Notes: generated by a model not told the origin, from the sequence alone. Positions 7,653 through 16,482 are shown, numbered from the stretch's first letter. The stretch is 64,000 nucleotides of DNA from Bacillus sp. SORGH_AS_0510 (GCF_030818775.1 NZ_JAUTAU010000001.1:2918001-2982000), one strand, 5' to 3'. Numbers and translations: made by a program.

Positions 7653-8042
7653 TTAGCAAGTACAAGCCATCAGCACATTTCCATCAGGGTCAGCGAAGTT
7701 GAACCAAGCAAAGTGCTCCCCAATTCTTTCGATTTCTCTTACAATTTCTATCCCGCTCTCTTTAATAAAACTGTAAGCCTTATCAATATCTTCAACGATA
7801 AAATTAAAGATCGGACCGGAACCTGGTTGATGCTTAAAGTTTGGATCAAATGTATGATCATCTAAAGTCAATCCAGTTGTCCCACGAACGGGTATGTTAT
7901 AAACAGGGGAGTTCACTTCACTTAAATCAACGTTCAATCCTAATATGTGACTATACCATTCCACAGATTTTTTCAAATCACTCACATGGATAAATACTGC
8001 CCCCATCTCATTTTTAATGGGAGTTACCTTTGAAGTGTTCAT
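7653..8042 (-). CDS. VOC superfamily (glyoxalase/bleomycin-resistance fold) protein
   Basis: This protein of about 130 residues has one vicinal-oxygen-chelate domain, made of paired beta-alpha-beta-beta-beta units: GAVFIHVSDLKKSVEWYSHILGL at the start and IFNFIVEDIDKAYSFIKESG in the second half, closing with WFNFADPDGNVLMAC. Metal-ligand-type residues are His (FIHVSDL) and Glu positions, but activity is uncertain; relatives include glyoxalases, dioxygenases and antibiotic-binding proteins. I chose ATG at 8042 (MNTSKV) because GAGAGG lies nine bases before it. Starts at 8051, 8048 or a TTG at 8072 with its own AAAGGAG are alternatives. Confidence 0.8.
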   Translation of the reverse strand: MNTSKVTPIKNEMGAVFIHVSDLKKSVEWYSHILGLNVDLSEVNSPVYNIPVRGTTGLTLDDHTFDPNFKHQPGSGPIFNFIVEDIDKAYSFIKESGIEIVREIERIGEHFAWFNFADPDGNVLMACTC

Positions 8043-8115
8043 GTTCATCATCCTCTCATTAACATCTACCAAATAAATTAATTCTCCTTTAAACAGAAAA
8101 ACCCTTTTTTCTACA

Positions 8116-9132
8116 TCAATCGATCCTTTCCTGCTTTAACGTACTGGGGGACAGGCACCACCGAATTGCTTTTGCTACTAGATCAGGATCCTCGATATGA
8201 ATATTGTGGCCGCTTGTTTCTGCGATCCATAACTCTCCATTTGTCGATAGCTTTGACATTTCTACCGCTACTTCGTGTAAGGCTTTTTTCGTTTCTGCCA
8301 CTTCCGCTTCTGAGTATCCATTTAGATTTTCAACTATTCCACTTTTAATGACCACTAATGGGGTATTTCCAAGTGTCGCCCCTCTTACAGCATCGTAGCC
8401 TAAATCAAGATGGGAAAACTCGCTCTCTACGGTCTTTGCTGTTTTATTCATAAAAAGTGTGGATTGATAGATGGGCTGTAGTCTTTTAGGGAATTTCTTT
8501 AAGATATCTTGTAATTGAGAGAAAGCACGGAAATGCCCCATGATTCTTAACATACCAACGTAACACATATACTTTATTAATTTAAAGGCTTTGCGTCCCA
8601 TCAGTTGTCCCTTGACATGTTTGTCTGGGAAACGGCTGGTTAGTTCGTCCTCGTGGGTGGCGTCCACAAGGACGATTCCTGCTGCTAAATTCGGATATTT
8701 TTTAGCAAATAGACGTACATTTAACCCGCCATAGGAATGTCCTACTAAAACAATGGGTCCTTTTATAACGACTTTTTCAATTAAAACACGAAGGTCCTCT
8801 ACAACTGATTCGTTTGTTCTTGGATAAGGACCCGGCTCACTCCAGCCATATCCTGCTCGATCATAAATAACCACTCTAGCGAACTGCGAAACTTGGTCGG
8901 CAACCAGTTTCCAAATCAGGGAAGAGGAGCCGATTCCACAGCCATGGTCAAAAATGACTACAGGTCCCTTTTCTATCCCAAAGCTCTGGTAATGAATCTT
9001 TCGTCCATTAATTTCTACAAACCTACCTGGTGCAGGGTAATGCATTTCGTCATATTTAGTAGCGGCCCATTGATAAAGGACTCCAAGAATCAAACAGAGT
9101 CCAATTGCTGCTAATACATACAAAACGACCAA
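8116..9132 (-). CDS. Alpha/beta hydrolase with N-terminal membrane anchor
   Basis: The 338-residue protein has one N-terminal hydrophobic helix (residues 2-24) and an alpha/beta hydrolase fold. The nucleophile elbow is GHSYGG with Ser133; the oxyanion region is DHGCGIGSSS (62-71), DRAGYGWSEPGP follows, and the catalytic His is in SGHNIHIEDP (about 308). The substrate is unknown. The TTG start at 9132 follows AGGAGG. It is the last gene of a tight four-gene operon (gap 17 bp). The last 12 or so codons (from RWCLSPSTLK) read through a copy of the GGGGACAGGCACC-type repeat, so the normal C-terminus has been replaced or extended. Confidence 0.87.
   Translation of the reverse strand: MVVLYVLAAIGLCLILGVLYQWAATKYDEMHYPAPGRFVEINGRKIHYQSFGIEKGPVVIFDHGCGIGSSSLIWKLVADQVSQFARVVIYDRAGYGWSEPGPYPRTNESVVEDLRVLIEKVVIKGPIVLVGHSYGGLNVRLFAKKYPNLAAGIVLVDATHEDELTSRFPDKHVKGQLMGRKAFKLIKYMCYVGMLRIMGHFRAFSQLQDILKKFPKRLQPIYQSTLFMNKTAKTVESEFSHLDLGYDAVRGATLGNTPLVVIKSGIVENLNGYSEAEVAETKKALHEVAVEMSKLSTNGELWIAETSGHNIHIEDPDLVAKAIRWCLSPSTLKQERID
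8139..8162. repeat. GGGGACAGGCACC-type short repeat inside a coding end
   Basis: The sequence CGTACTGGGGGACAGGCACC at the 3' end of the hydrolase gene matches a motif that, from general knowledge of Bacillaceae genomes, recurs as an intergenic repeat. A related palindrome is seen at 57196-57214. Confidence 0.5.
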
Positions 9133-9149
9133 TACTCTTTCCTCCTATC

Positions 9150-9653
9150 TTATTCAATTCTTTTTTCAAAGCAGAAATAAGGCTTTTTCCTGAAAGGAAA
9201 GAAAATTTGCCCTCTTTTTTGATAACCTGCTTTCTCGTACATGGATATGGCAGAAGGATTAGATGAAAATACATCCAAACGGATGCTTTGAAGACCTACC
9301 CTTCCCACTTGATCTTCTGCAAATTGTAGCAATTGTTTTCCTAACCCTTTTCCTTGATGCTCTGGATGAACAGCCAGCCGGTGGATGCATCCGGCTTTTT
9401 CTGCAGTGTCCTCCCAAATGACGGTTTGATATTTCTTGCTTTGGTTCCGGTCAACTGTAATGACAGCAATCACCTGACCCTTTTCCTTCACTCCAAAAAG
9501 ATGTTGCTCTTTCAAGTCTTTACCTACTATAAATCGATTGGGGTAAAAATGATCCCATTGTTTGATGCCGCCTTTTTGCAACTCAGCTGTTACAGCCTTA
9601 AATAATGAAAGAATGTGACCCTTATCTGCCTCTGATAATCTAGTTATAATCAT
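9150..9653 (-). CDS. GNAT family N-acetyltransferase
   Basis: This protein of 167 residues is a single GNAT domain. The acetyl-CoA loop is HQGKGLGKQLLQFAED after IHRLAVHPE, and the C-terminal motif SAISMYEKAGYQKRGQ is typical. It resembles uncharacterised YkkB-like acetyltransferases. I prefer ATG at 9653 (preceded by GAGGTG) over the GTG three codons earlier. It is the third gene in the operon DUF2306, VC0807-like, GNAT, hydrolase; gaps to its neighbours are about 20 bp or less, so it is co-transcribed. Whether it acts on the same substrate as the hydrolase is unknown. Confidence 0.88.
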   Translation of the reverse strand: MIITRLSEADKGHILSLFKAVTAELQKGGIKQWDHFYPNRFIVGKDLKEQHLFGVKEKGQVIAVITVDRNQSKKYQTVIWEDTAEKAGCIHRLAVHPEHQGKGLGKQLLQFAEDQVGRVGLQSIRLDVFSSNPSAISMYEKAGYQKRGQIFFPFRKKPYFCFEKRIE

Positions 9654-9671
9654 GATCCACACCTCATTAAT

Positions 9672-10286
9672 CTAGCACTTATCATTACTGACAATGAGTT
9701 TTAGTCGATTTCCGGAAATTCGACGGTAATAAACAGTCCATATGATGGCTCCGCCAATAAAACCATATAAAATGATGTTTGAGATGGCTAGATACGTAGC
9801 CGTAGATAGGACAAACACTAAGGTAATCCGTACTGTTGCTTCAAGAACGAGTGCCATGCCCCAGACAAAAGTCATGAGCCTCATAACAAATCGAAAATAA
9901 TCATATTTCCAGTTGTCTGCAAATCCGCTTGGTCCTATAAAACGGAGTGCTAGATGGAACATTAATGGCTTTTTCAGTAAAAGCGAGACCAAGAAAATAA
10001 ATCCAACCACCGCAGTGATAAATGATTCTTTTATCAGTAACAGTTTTTCACTGCCTCCGAGCATGACTAGCAACAATGTTAAAATAAATGTAAACAGCAT
10101 AAGCATTCCAAAAACATCTAGCTTCTTCCGTTTTAAGAGAAAATATAGATTATCCGCTAAAGGTGCGAGTGTGGCAATCGAAAGTGCAGCGACACTGCTC
10201 ATGTGTTTAGATAAAATCATATAAATCCCCCAAGGTACAAGGCCGTTAATAATCAAAGTCAGGTAAATATCCTTTCGTTTCATCAT
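9672..10286 (-). CDS. VC0807-like integral membrane protein
   Basis: The 204-residue protein has about six transmembrane helices. The layout, including LIINGLVPWGIYMIL at the start, LAPLADNLYFLLKRKKLD after helix 2 and MRLMTFVWGMALVLEATVRI in the second half, fits the VC0807 family (septation-protein-A-like membrane proteins) of unknown function. Two ATGs stand in tandem after AAGGGA; the first is annotated. Only 2 bp separate it from the DUF2306 gene, so translation is probably coupled. The function within the operon is unknown. Confidence 0.78.
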   Translation of the reverse strand: MMKRKDIYLTLIINGLVPWGIYMILSKHMSSVAALSIATLAPLADNLYFLLKRKKLDVFGMLMLFTFILTLLLVMLGGSEKLLLIKESFITAVVGFIFLVSLLLKKPLMFHLALRFIGPSGFADNWKYDYFRFVMRLMTFVWGMALVLEATVRITLVFVLSTATYLAISNIILYGFIGGAIIWTVYYRRISGNRLKLIVSNDKC

Positions 10287-10288
10287 GG

Positions 10289-10969
10289 TTAAATCCCTTC
10301 TTTTCTTGTTGTGATTTTATTCATTCGAGTAATTTCTGCCTTACTAACAGATTTCTTCCTTAAATAAAGCTCAATTAGTAATAGATTAGTGATCCAGCAA
10401 AGCCACGAAGCTATTTGAATGGCTGTTTGTATAGAAAGGCCAAATAATAATGTAAAAGGAAGTAAATACAGTCGGAACGTTACAAATGCAAAGGTTACGG
10501 CATAGCTGCGAATCATCCATTGGCGGTGTGCAGTGAATTTTTTTTGCAAAACTTTTCTTAACGCCATTCCCGTTGTCACCAGCCATAATAGATCTAACAT
10601 AAAAAATCCTAATCCGCTGATGATTCCGCCCGTTGCAAACCAACATAAATACATGCCTGCGAGTCCTGCTAAGACGATAGACAGAACATAGATGTAGCCG
10701 AGTTTACGATGGCGGGCTGCCCCTTTTCCAACTGGTCTTTTGAGAAACTGAAAAGGACCAATAATAAAAGCAGTGCACCCTGCAACGATATGGACATATA
10801 AGAATCCGATCCATGGTTTATAAGGGAAATGTGGCGTAGCCAGTTTCCCTTGAACCACACCTGATTCCTTTGCACTGACGAAAAAATATTGAATGACTAC
10901 GTAAGCAATAAATAGAAAAACGGTAACAAATAAGGATATCCATAAGGTCTTTGATTTTAATTTTTTCAT
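10289..10969 (-). CDS. DUF2306 family integral membrane protein
   Basis: The 226-residue protein has about six to seven transmembrane segments, with the conserved features of DUF2306: WIGFLYVHIVAGCTAFIIGPFQF near residue 60, KLGYIYVLSIVLAGLAGMYL, and HRQWMIRSYAVTFAFVTFR, whose histidines and arginine are conserved and recall heme- or quinone-associated membrane proteins. The biochemical role is unknown. ATG follows AAAGGGG. It is the first gene of the four-gene operon and lies back to back with the large STAND regulator, which is its likely controller. Confidence 0.82.
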   Translation of the reverse strand: MKKLKSKTLWISLFVTVFLFIAYVVIQYFFVSAKESGVVQGKLATPHFPYKPWIGFLYVHIVAGCTAFIIGPFQFLKRPVGKGAARHRKLGYIYVLSIVLAGLAGMYLCWFATGGIISGLGFFMLDLLWLVTTGMALRKVLQKKFTAHRQWMIRSYAVTFAFVTFRLYLLPFTLLFGLSIQTAIQIASWLCWITNLLLIELYLRKKSVSKAEITRMNKITTRKEGI

Positions 10970-11008
10970 TTTGTGTTGTCCCCTTTTTTATGGATGATTT
11001 AGTTAGTT

Positions 11009-11051
11009 GGGGACAGTCCCCCGTTGCGTTAAATCGCCGGGGGACTGTCCC
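11009..11051. repeat. GGGGACAGTCCCC-type inverted repeat between divergent genes
   Basis: The segment GGGGACAGTCCCCC is followed after a 16-base loop by GGGGGACTGTCCC. Each half is itself nearly palindromic, so the element can fold as one long hairpin or two small ones. It sits between the DUF2306 operon and the STAND regulator, where a promoter or operator would be expected, but it belongs to a repeat type common in Bacillaceae. Confidence 0.7.
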
Positions 11052-11174
11052 TAACCTTAACTTTAACCCCTCCACCTTACAGATTTCTTACAGTTTTCCA
11101 AGAAATTCTTACATATGTTATAATTTTCTATTATGCTAAACTTACAAACTCTTACAGGAAAGGAGGCATTCTCC

Positions 11175-13850
11175 ATGGTATTATCTAGAGATTTACAGAT
11201 TCCGCCCAGCGATCATTCCTTTACACGCGTTTCTTTATTCGAGGAGATGGACCGACATTTTTCCAAACCTCTCATCAGTGTCATAGCAGGCGGTGGTTAT
11301 GGAAAGACAACTGTACTTGCCCATTACCTTCGTACTCGAGAAATTCTGACACTTTGGTTCTCCTTTCTGGATTTGAGTCGAAGCTTTTCGGAGATTATGG
11401 ATCTTCTCGCTCATGGCCTGTCTATCAGGGAATCACAACTAAAAGGACCAGAAATAACCATTCTCGAAACGCTTGCTCATAGGGAACACCCATTAGTTAT
11501 TGTTTTCGATGATTTTCATTTAGTTGAATCAACCATGCTACGCGATTTCCTGCTACAGCTGATTCAGCATGCATCCCAATTCGTTACCTTTGTAGTCATT
11601 AGTAGACAGCGCCCTGCCTTTCCGTATACCAAATTAAAAGTACAAAATCGACTTGCGGAAATGAACGAACATCAACTTACATTTACACCAGCAGAACTAA
11701 AGGACTATTTTCAGCAAAATGGTTTACCCTTGGAAGAGTATGATGTAGGGCTTATTCACAGGAAAACATCCGGATGGCCTGCAAGTCTTCCTCTGATTCT
11801 TGATGCCTGGAAGGCTATTCATCCTAAGCATCGCAGATGGGACCGGAGAATGTTCCCTTTTTCTGATTTATTTTTGGAGTTAGAAACGGAGTTGTTACAC
11901 GCTTCAGATGAGCTAACTGACTTCCTTCTGCAAACCAGTATCCTGCATGAATGGGATCATCAGCTGATTGCTTCTTTTACACAAGTGGTTCCAGAAGAAT
12001 GGGCAAATGCGCGTCTTAACCAACGTTTTTATATTCAGAAAAATATAGAAGGAAAAAACAGCTATCTTCCCCTTTTTCGTGCCTATTTATATGAAAGGTT
12101 GATTGAAACTAAAGGAAAGCATGAAGTACGGAACCTACATTTAAAAGCAGCAAAGCTATACGAAGCGGAGTATCACTATTATTTTGCCTTTGCCCATTTT
12201 TTAGCAGCGAATAGCTATGGAGACGCTGCTAGGCTTATGCAAAAGATGATGAATCTTTACACACCTGAGCGGTTTATTTTATTACTTGATGGATCTCTAG
12301 AAACCATATGCCCATCGATTTCGATGGCGCTTTTTTCTCACTTTTTGTTCAGAAGTGTTCCCATCCCAATCCTTGAAAGTTACATCGGCCCGTTAAAACA
12401 AACATTATCTTCCTTAAAACAGCAAGGTGTTTCTTCTTCCCTCGTCTATCTTGAACATCGACTTGGGATCATCCTGTTTTATTCCGGTGAAATTGATGAA
12501 GCGTATTCACTCTTCCTTTCTTCATATGAAGGCAGTCTAATACTTGGTGATTCAGACTTAGTTTCCGTGAATCTTGCACTGGCAGCTCAATGCTGCCGCT
12601 TCAATGGTCAAATAGAAGAAGGAATTACACTTGCAAGGAAGGCGTTAACGAACATCGAACTGGGGGGTTCCTCTGATAGCCGGATGCATGCCACGTGGGT
12701 ATTAACCGAGCTGTTATTGGAACGGAATGAACTCTCACGGGCAGAACCATTTGTCGATGAGCTCCTCAAGCTTTCTAATCAATATGACGATGAAGGAGCA
12801 CGAGTTTATCCCCTTATTGCCATCGGAAAATATTATCGATTAAAGAAAGATTTCGACAAAGCCTTACTCTTTACTAATCAAGGTATGATCGAAGCGGAAA
12901 AGTTTAAATTAGATACCGACCTTGGCTGGGGCTATCTCGAACTTGGAATGATTTATTTCATGAAAAACGAACCAATACTGGCAGAACAATATTTACAGAG
13001 TGCTTCAAAATATTTTTCCCATTACAGCTATTTTTGCACCATGGTTCATCAATTACTGGAAATGGTTCGTAATAAGCCAAAGGAAACAATCATCGTTTCT
13101 TCAGAGCAAAATTGTAAGCTGTCAATCAAGCTATTAGGACACTTTCAGCTCCAGCTTGGGGGCTATGATGTGGCCCTGCAAAGAAAATCCAGTTTACGTC
13201 TTCTATTCTTTTTAGCCATACAAAATCAGCAAAAAATACCGAAAGACATCCTTCTAGAAGAATTATTTGGAGACGGAACGTATTCATCACAAAACAATCG
13301 CTTTTATGTCTCACTTTCCACTCTTAGAAAGGCCTTAGAACCGGATTTGGAGTCAGCAAAGCTGTCAAAGTATATCGTTCAAACCGGGGAATTTATTTTT
13401 CTAGATAAAAGCCATTGTGAGATTGACCTTGAACGGTTTCGCCTTTTAGTTCAAGCAGCTGGGCAGTCAACTGAAGAACGAATGGCTAATCTAGAAATGG
13501 CAGTGAGTATTTATCAAGGTGATTTATTAGCTGAATATCCATATGAAGCCTTTCTTGAACCCATTAGGGAATCTACTAAACAAAGTTATCTTCGGGCGCT
13601 TAAAGAATTAGGTCAATATTATTGGGGTCAAAAGGATTTTACTCAAGGAATGGCCTATTATGAAAAAATCCTTGAGCATGATGAATTTGCCGAGGGTGTA
13701 TATTGGGAGTATATTAAGCTGTTGGTAAAAAACGGAAAAATCAGTCATGCTAAGCATATTGGAATTAAAATGGAACATGCCATTGAAGGGGAATTAGGCA
13801 TTCCGGTTAAAACAAAATTGCAGGAATGGTTTTCAAATCATGGTCAATAA
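11175..13850 (+). CDS. STAND-type ATPase transcriptional regulator with C-terminal BTAD domain
   Basis: This 891-residue regulator is built like MalT/SARP-type proteins. A P-loop GGGYGKTT (residues 39-46) and a Walker B segment LVIVFDDFHLV mark the NTPase module. A long TPR-like helical region follows, and from about residue 640 there is an OmpR-like winged helix (KLSIKLLGHFQLQLGG, then SLRLLFFLAIQ) fused to a bacterial transcriptional activator domain (DLERFRLLVQAA to the end). Such proteins bind an inducer, oligomerise with ATP and activate nearby promoters. The frame is open 14 codons upstream, but ATG at 11175 has AAAGGAGG eight bases before it. It is divergent from the DUF2306 operon, its probable target; the inducer is unknown. 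Confidence 0.88.
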   Translation: MVLSRDLQIPPSDHSFTRVSLFEEMDRHFSKPLISVIAGGGYGKTTVLAHYLRTREILTLWFSFLDLSRSFSEIMDLLAHGLSIRESQLKGPEITILETLAHREHPLVIVFDDFHLVESTMLRDFLLQLIQHASQFVTFVVISRQRPAFPYTKLKVQNRLAEMNEHQLTFTPAELKDYFQQNGLPLEEYDVGLIHRKTSGWPASLPLILDAWKAIHPKHRRWDRRMFPFSDLFLELETELLHASDELTDFLLQTSILHEWDHQLIASFTQVVPEEWANARLNQRFYIQKNIEGKNSYLPLFRAYLYERLIETKGKHEVRNLHLKAAKLYEAEYHYYFAFAHFLAANSYGDAARLMQKMMNLYTPERFILLLDGSLETICPSISMALFSHFLFRSVPIPILESYIGPLKQTLSSLKQQGVSSSLVYLEHRLGIILFYSGEIDEAYSLFLSSYEGSLILGDSDLVSVNLALAAQCCRFNGQIEEGITLARKALTNIELGGSSDSRMHATWVLTELLLERNELSRAEPFVDELLKLSNQYDDEGARVYPLIAIGKYYRLKKDFDKALLFTNQGMIEAEKFKLDTDLGWGYLELGMIYFMKNEPILAEQYLQSASKYFSHYSYFCTMVHQLLEMVRNKPKETIIVSSEQNCKLSIKLLGHFQLQLGGYDVALQRKSSLRLLFFLAIQNQQKIPKDILLEELFGDGTYSSQNNRFYVSLSTLRKALEPDLESAKLSKYIVQTGEFIFLDKSHCEIDLERFRLLVQAAGQSTEERMANLEMAVSIYQGDLLAEYPYEAFLEPIRESTKQSYLRALKELGQYYWGQKDFTQGMAYYEKILEHDEFAEGVYWEYIKLLVKNGKISHAKHIGIKMEHAIEGELGIPVKTKLQEWFSNHGQ

Positions 13851-13851
13851 A

Positions 13852-13882
13852 GACCCCACCAAACCCGGTGGGGTCCTTCTTA
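13852..13882. terminator. Bidirectional terminator
   Basis: GACCCCACC pairs with GGTGGGGTC around a 6-base loop, with T-rich flanks on the right (CTTCTTATTT) and AATAA on the left. It separates the 3' ends of the regulator and the permease genes. Confidence 0.85.
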
Positions 13883-15298
13883 TTTATCCTCTTTATCTGT
13901 CAGCTCTTCCGAAAACTCGGTTAAAAGGCCCGATTGGTAATCAACTTTTAGTGAGGTTTCAGGAGTTATCCGAGAGCGTGCTCGGTATCTTAGTGTTAGA
14001 TAGATGAGAGAATATACTACAACAAATCCTATCCCTGCTACAAGTCCAGTCCCTTGTCCAGGAATAAATGGCATGCTGATTAGCACAACGACCATGCAAA
14101 TTAACGTAATCCAAGAGGTGTATGGAAAGCCAGGCATTTGACAGATTCCTCCCGGTGGACACCCGTTTCTTTTTCGAAATCGGATATGACTAGCCATTAT
14201 AACCGCATAGGTAAATATCAAGGCAAAACCACCAGATGTGATCAAGACCAAATACACTCTTGGAAACAAAAGTCCAAACCCTAACCCAACAAGCATCGCA
14301 AACCCGGAAAATAAAATCCCACGGTACGGTACATCCTTTGTATCCTTTAACCAATAAGGTGCATGACCTTCATCAGCAAGAGACCGAATCATTCTTCCTA
14401 ATCCAAAAATAGCTGCTAGCATCGCCGAAAGAATGGCCGAGATTAACACTAGATTGAGCGCGGTTCCCGCCCAACCAATTCCCCATCGATCAAGAGAAGC
14501 CACCATCGGACTAATATTTTCATTTAGTATCGCTGTTGGGATAAGTGGCAGCAGAACAATGGCATATAAGATATACAATCCAACGAGAGAAAACACAGTG
14601 TAGCGTATTGCTTTCGGAATGGTTTCAGTTGGATTGCTTGCTTCAGATGAAGCTAAACCAATGATTTCAAAGCCGGCATAGGCAAAAAGAACAATCAACA
14701 TGCTTCCTGCAATTCCCTTAACTCCTCCAGCCATAAATGGCTCTCTTGCTAATTCACCTAATCCGATGGCAGTTTTTCCAGGCATCACTCCGAAAATAAG
14801 CACTATAGCTGTAAGAATAAAGAAGATTATAGCAAAAACTTTCACTGCAGAAAGGCCGCTTTCCAGCTTGCCTAATTTATCGGCTCCTAAAAGATTGACA
14901 AGTGTGACGCCAATTAATATGGCACTTCCAAGTAAGGCAATGGATACTTTTGGATACCATTCTTGAATTAAGATGGAGATAGCCGTCGCCTCACTTGACA
15001 TAGAAAGAATAATACCTGTCCAATAAAGCCAGCCGACAACAAATCCTGTACCTTCGCCAAGCTCTTGTGCCGCATAGGTACTAAAGGATCCGACAGTTGG
15101 ATTTCCTACGGTCATTTCTGAAAGTGCGTATAGGATAAAAAATACTAAAACTCCAGCGATAATATAAGAAATTAAAATGGATGGGCCCGCAGCATGTATC
15201 GCAATTGAGGACCCTAAAAAGAATGACCCCCCAATAACACTTCCTAAGGCCATCATTGTTAACTGCCACGCCGACAGTCCTTTGCTTGATTTTTCCAT
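13880..15298 (-). CDS. APC family amino acid permease
   Basis: The 472-residue protein has 12 predicted transmembrane helices and the amino acid-polyamine-organocation fold. The first helix carries LGSVIGGSFFLGSS, equivalent to the substrate-binding GxG segment (G-x-I-G-G) of the family, and the sixth-helix region has LIVLFAYAGFEIIGLASSEASNP. It moves an amino acid with a proton or sodium across the membrane; which one cannot be said. ATG follows AGGAGA. It is a single gene. Its 5' side borders the first 52-bp tandem array, which lies between this gene and the divergent PAP2 gene. Confidence 0.9.
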   Translation of the reverse strand: MEKSSKGLSAWQLTMMALGSVIGGSFFLGSSIAIHAAGPSILISYIIAGVLVFFILYALSEMTVGNPTVGSFSTYAAQELGEGTGFVVGWLYWTGIILSMSSEATAISILIQEWYPKVSIALLGSAILIGVTLVNLLGADKLGKLESGLSAVKVFAIIFFILTAIVLIFGVMPGKTAIGLGELAREPFMAGGVKGIAGSMLIVLFAYAGFEIIGLASSEASNPTETIPKAIRYTVFSLVGLYILYAIVLLPLIPTAILNENISPMVASLDRWGIGWAGTALNLVLISAILSAMLAAIFGLGRMIRSLADEGHAPYWLKDTKDVPYRGILFSGFAMLVGLGFGLLFPRVYLVLITSGGFALIFTYAVIMASHIRFRKRNGCPPGGICQMPGFPYTSWITLICMVVVLISMPFIPGQGTGLVAGIGFVVVYSLIYLTLRYRARSRITPETSLKVDYQSGLLTEFSEELTDKEDK

Positions 15299-15335
15299 AA
15301 GTAGAGGTCTCCTATTTCAAATATTATTACCTTTT

Positions 15336-15665
15336 GTCGTTACGGGGTAATAAGACTAGTAACCGTTTCATTTTCTATTTCACATTTACGGGTACTAGTC
15401 CCTCTGACTAGTTACCGGTCTTCTCTTTTTTTCCTTCATCACGGGCACTAGTTGTTCCGACTAGTTACCGGTCTTCTCTTTTTTCCCTCATAACGGGCAT
15501 TAGTCCCTCTGACTAGTTACCGGTCTTCTCTTTTTTTCCTTCATCACGGGCACTAGTTGTTCGAACTAGTTACCGGTCTTCTCTTTTTAACGTCATCACG
15601 GGCACTGGTCGCTCGGACTAGTTACCGGTTTTCTCTTTTTTCCCTCATCACGGGCACTGGTTGCG
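15336..15665. repeat. Tandem array 1: 52/53-bp units with ACTAGT hairpins
   Basis: Unit starts (ACGGG) lie at 15388, 15441, 15493, 15546, 15598 and 15650, so the period is 52 or 53 bp; eroded copies flank both ends. Each unit has an ACGGGCACTAGT arm, a 7-8 base loop and an ACTAGTTACCGGT arm that can form a hairpin, then a pyrimidine-rich spacer (TCTTCTCTTTTTTTCC). The array fills the space between divergent permease and PAP2 genes. Confidence 0.92.
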
Positions 15666-15828
15666 GTTACTTACTAATTCTATTTTCACTCTTTTTGTAT
15701 TATTTACAGCGCACGCCCAATTGATTCTGACTTAATATGCGGGCCCATAGGGTGCATCCATTACATTTTTACCTATCTTTTGGAGACACTAGCACTATTA
15801 ATTAGTGCAAATGAAAGGACGTTTTTTT

Positions 15829-16401
15829 ATGAATAATCGAATATTTAAAGCCATAAACGGAATGGCTGGATATTCTCGCATAATCGATTTCATCATGGTT
15901 AACCTTTCAACGAGAACTCGCTATGTCTATCTTTTCGTTTTACTTCTACTCTTATTTCGAAGCAAATTTAATAAAAGAAAAACCCTAATTGCCGGTGTGA
16001 CCGTTAGTATCACTTATTTACTTAGCCACATCATGAAATGGATATTTTTTAGACCAAGGCCCTTCATGAAGCAGGCTGTTCACTTATTACCGCCTGTCCC
16101 ATCTAGAAAGGATTCAACTTTCCCAAGCAGACACACATCCTTGGCATTTGCCGTATCGGCTTTTGTCTTTCTCTATCAACGTACTTGGGGACTGTGGTTA
16201 TGGTTGTTATCCTTTTTGGTGGGTATTTCACGAATCTGGATGGGTCAGCATTATCCATCGGATGTCCTAGGGAGCGCGATCCTTGGGAATGTGACTGCCA
16301 TCATCATCAACTTTACTGAAAAAATTTGGAGACCCTTCCTTGCTCGCACAATCCGTACTTTGATTCATTTACGCTCTCCTTCCCGACAATTACATGATTA
16401 A
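15829..16401 (+). CDS. PAP2 family phosphatase (undecaprenyl-pyrophosphatase BcrC-like)
   Basis: The 190-residue integral membrane phosphatase carries all three PAP2 signature parts: K70-WIFFRPRP, PSRHT (99-103, with catalytic His102) and SRIWMGQHYPSD (134-145, with nucleophile His141). Bacillus relatives such as BcrC dephosphorylate undecaprenyl pyrophosphate on the outer face of the membrane, recycling the lipid carrier for wall synthesis and giving bacitracin tolerance; that role is inferred. ATG at 15829 follows AAAGGA; a GTG eight codons earlier lacks a site. It starts beyond tandem array 1 and precedes an MBL-fold gene on the same strand. Confidence 0.87.
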   Translation: MNNRIFKAINGMAGYSRIIDFIMVNLSTRTRYVYLFVLLLLLFRSKFNKRKTLIAGVTVSITYLLSHIMKWIFFRPRPFMKQAVHLLPPVPSRKDSTFPSRHTSLAFAVSAFVFLYQRTWGLWLWLLSFLVGISRIWMGQHYPSDVLGSAILGNVTAIIINFTEKIWRPFLARTIRTLIHLRSPSRQLHD

Positions 16402-16482
16402 CAAATTTTTGCTGATTTCGTTGAATATTGCTATACTCAGCTTGAGAATAGTGAGTATTTGAGCGTAGTAAGGGGAATGAGT

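Noticed and set aside
15388..15660. Array 1 as a CRISPR array
   Set aside because: The units are continuous near-identical 52-53 bp repeats without unique spacers and no cas genes are near.
16185..16205. ACGTACTTGGGGACTGT inside the PAP2 gene resembling the GGGGACAGTCCCC repeat
   Set aside because: The reading frame encodes a normal transmembrane segment (YQRTWGLWLW) in the expected place of the family, so the likeness is probably chance.
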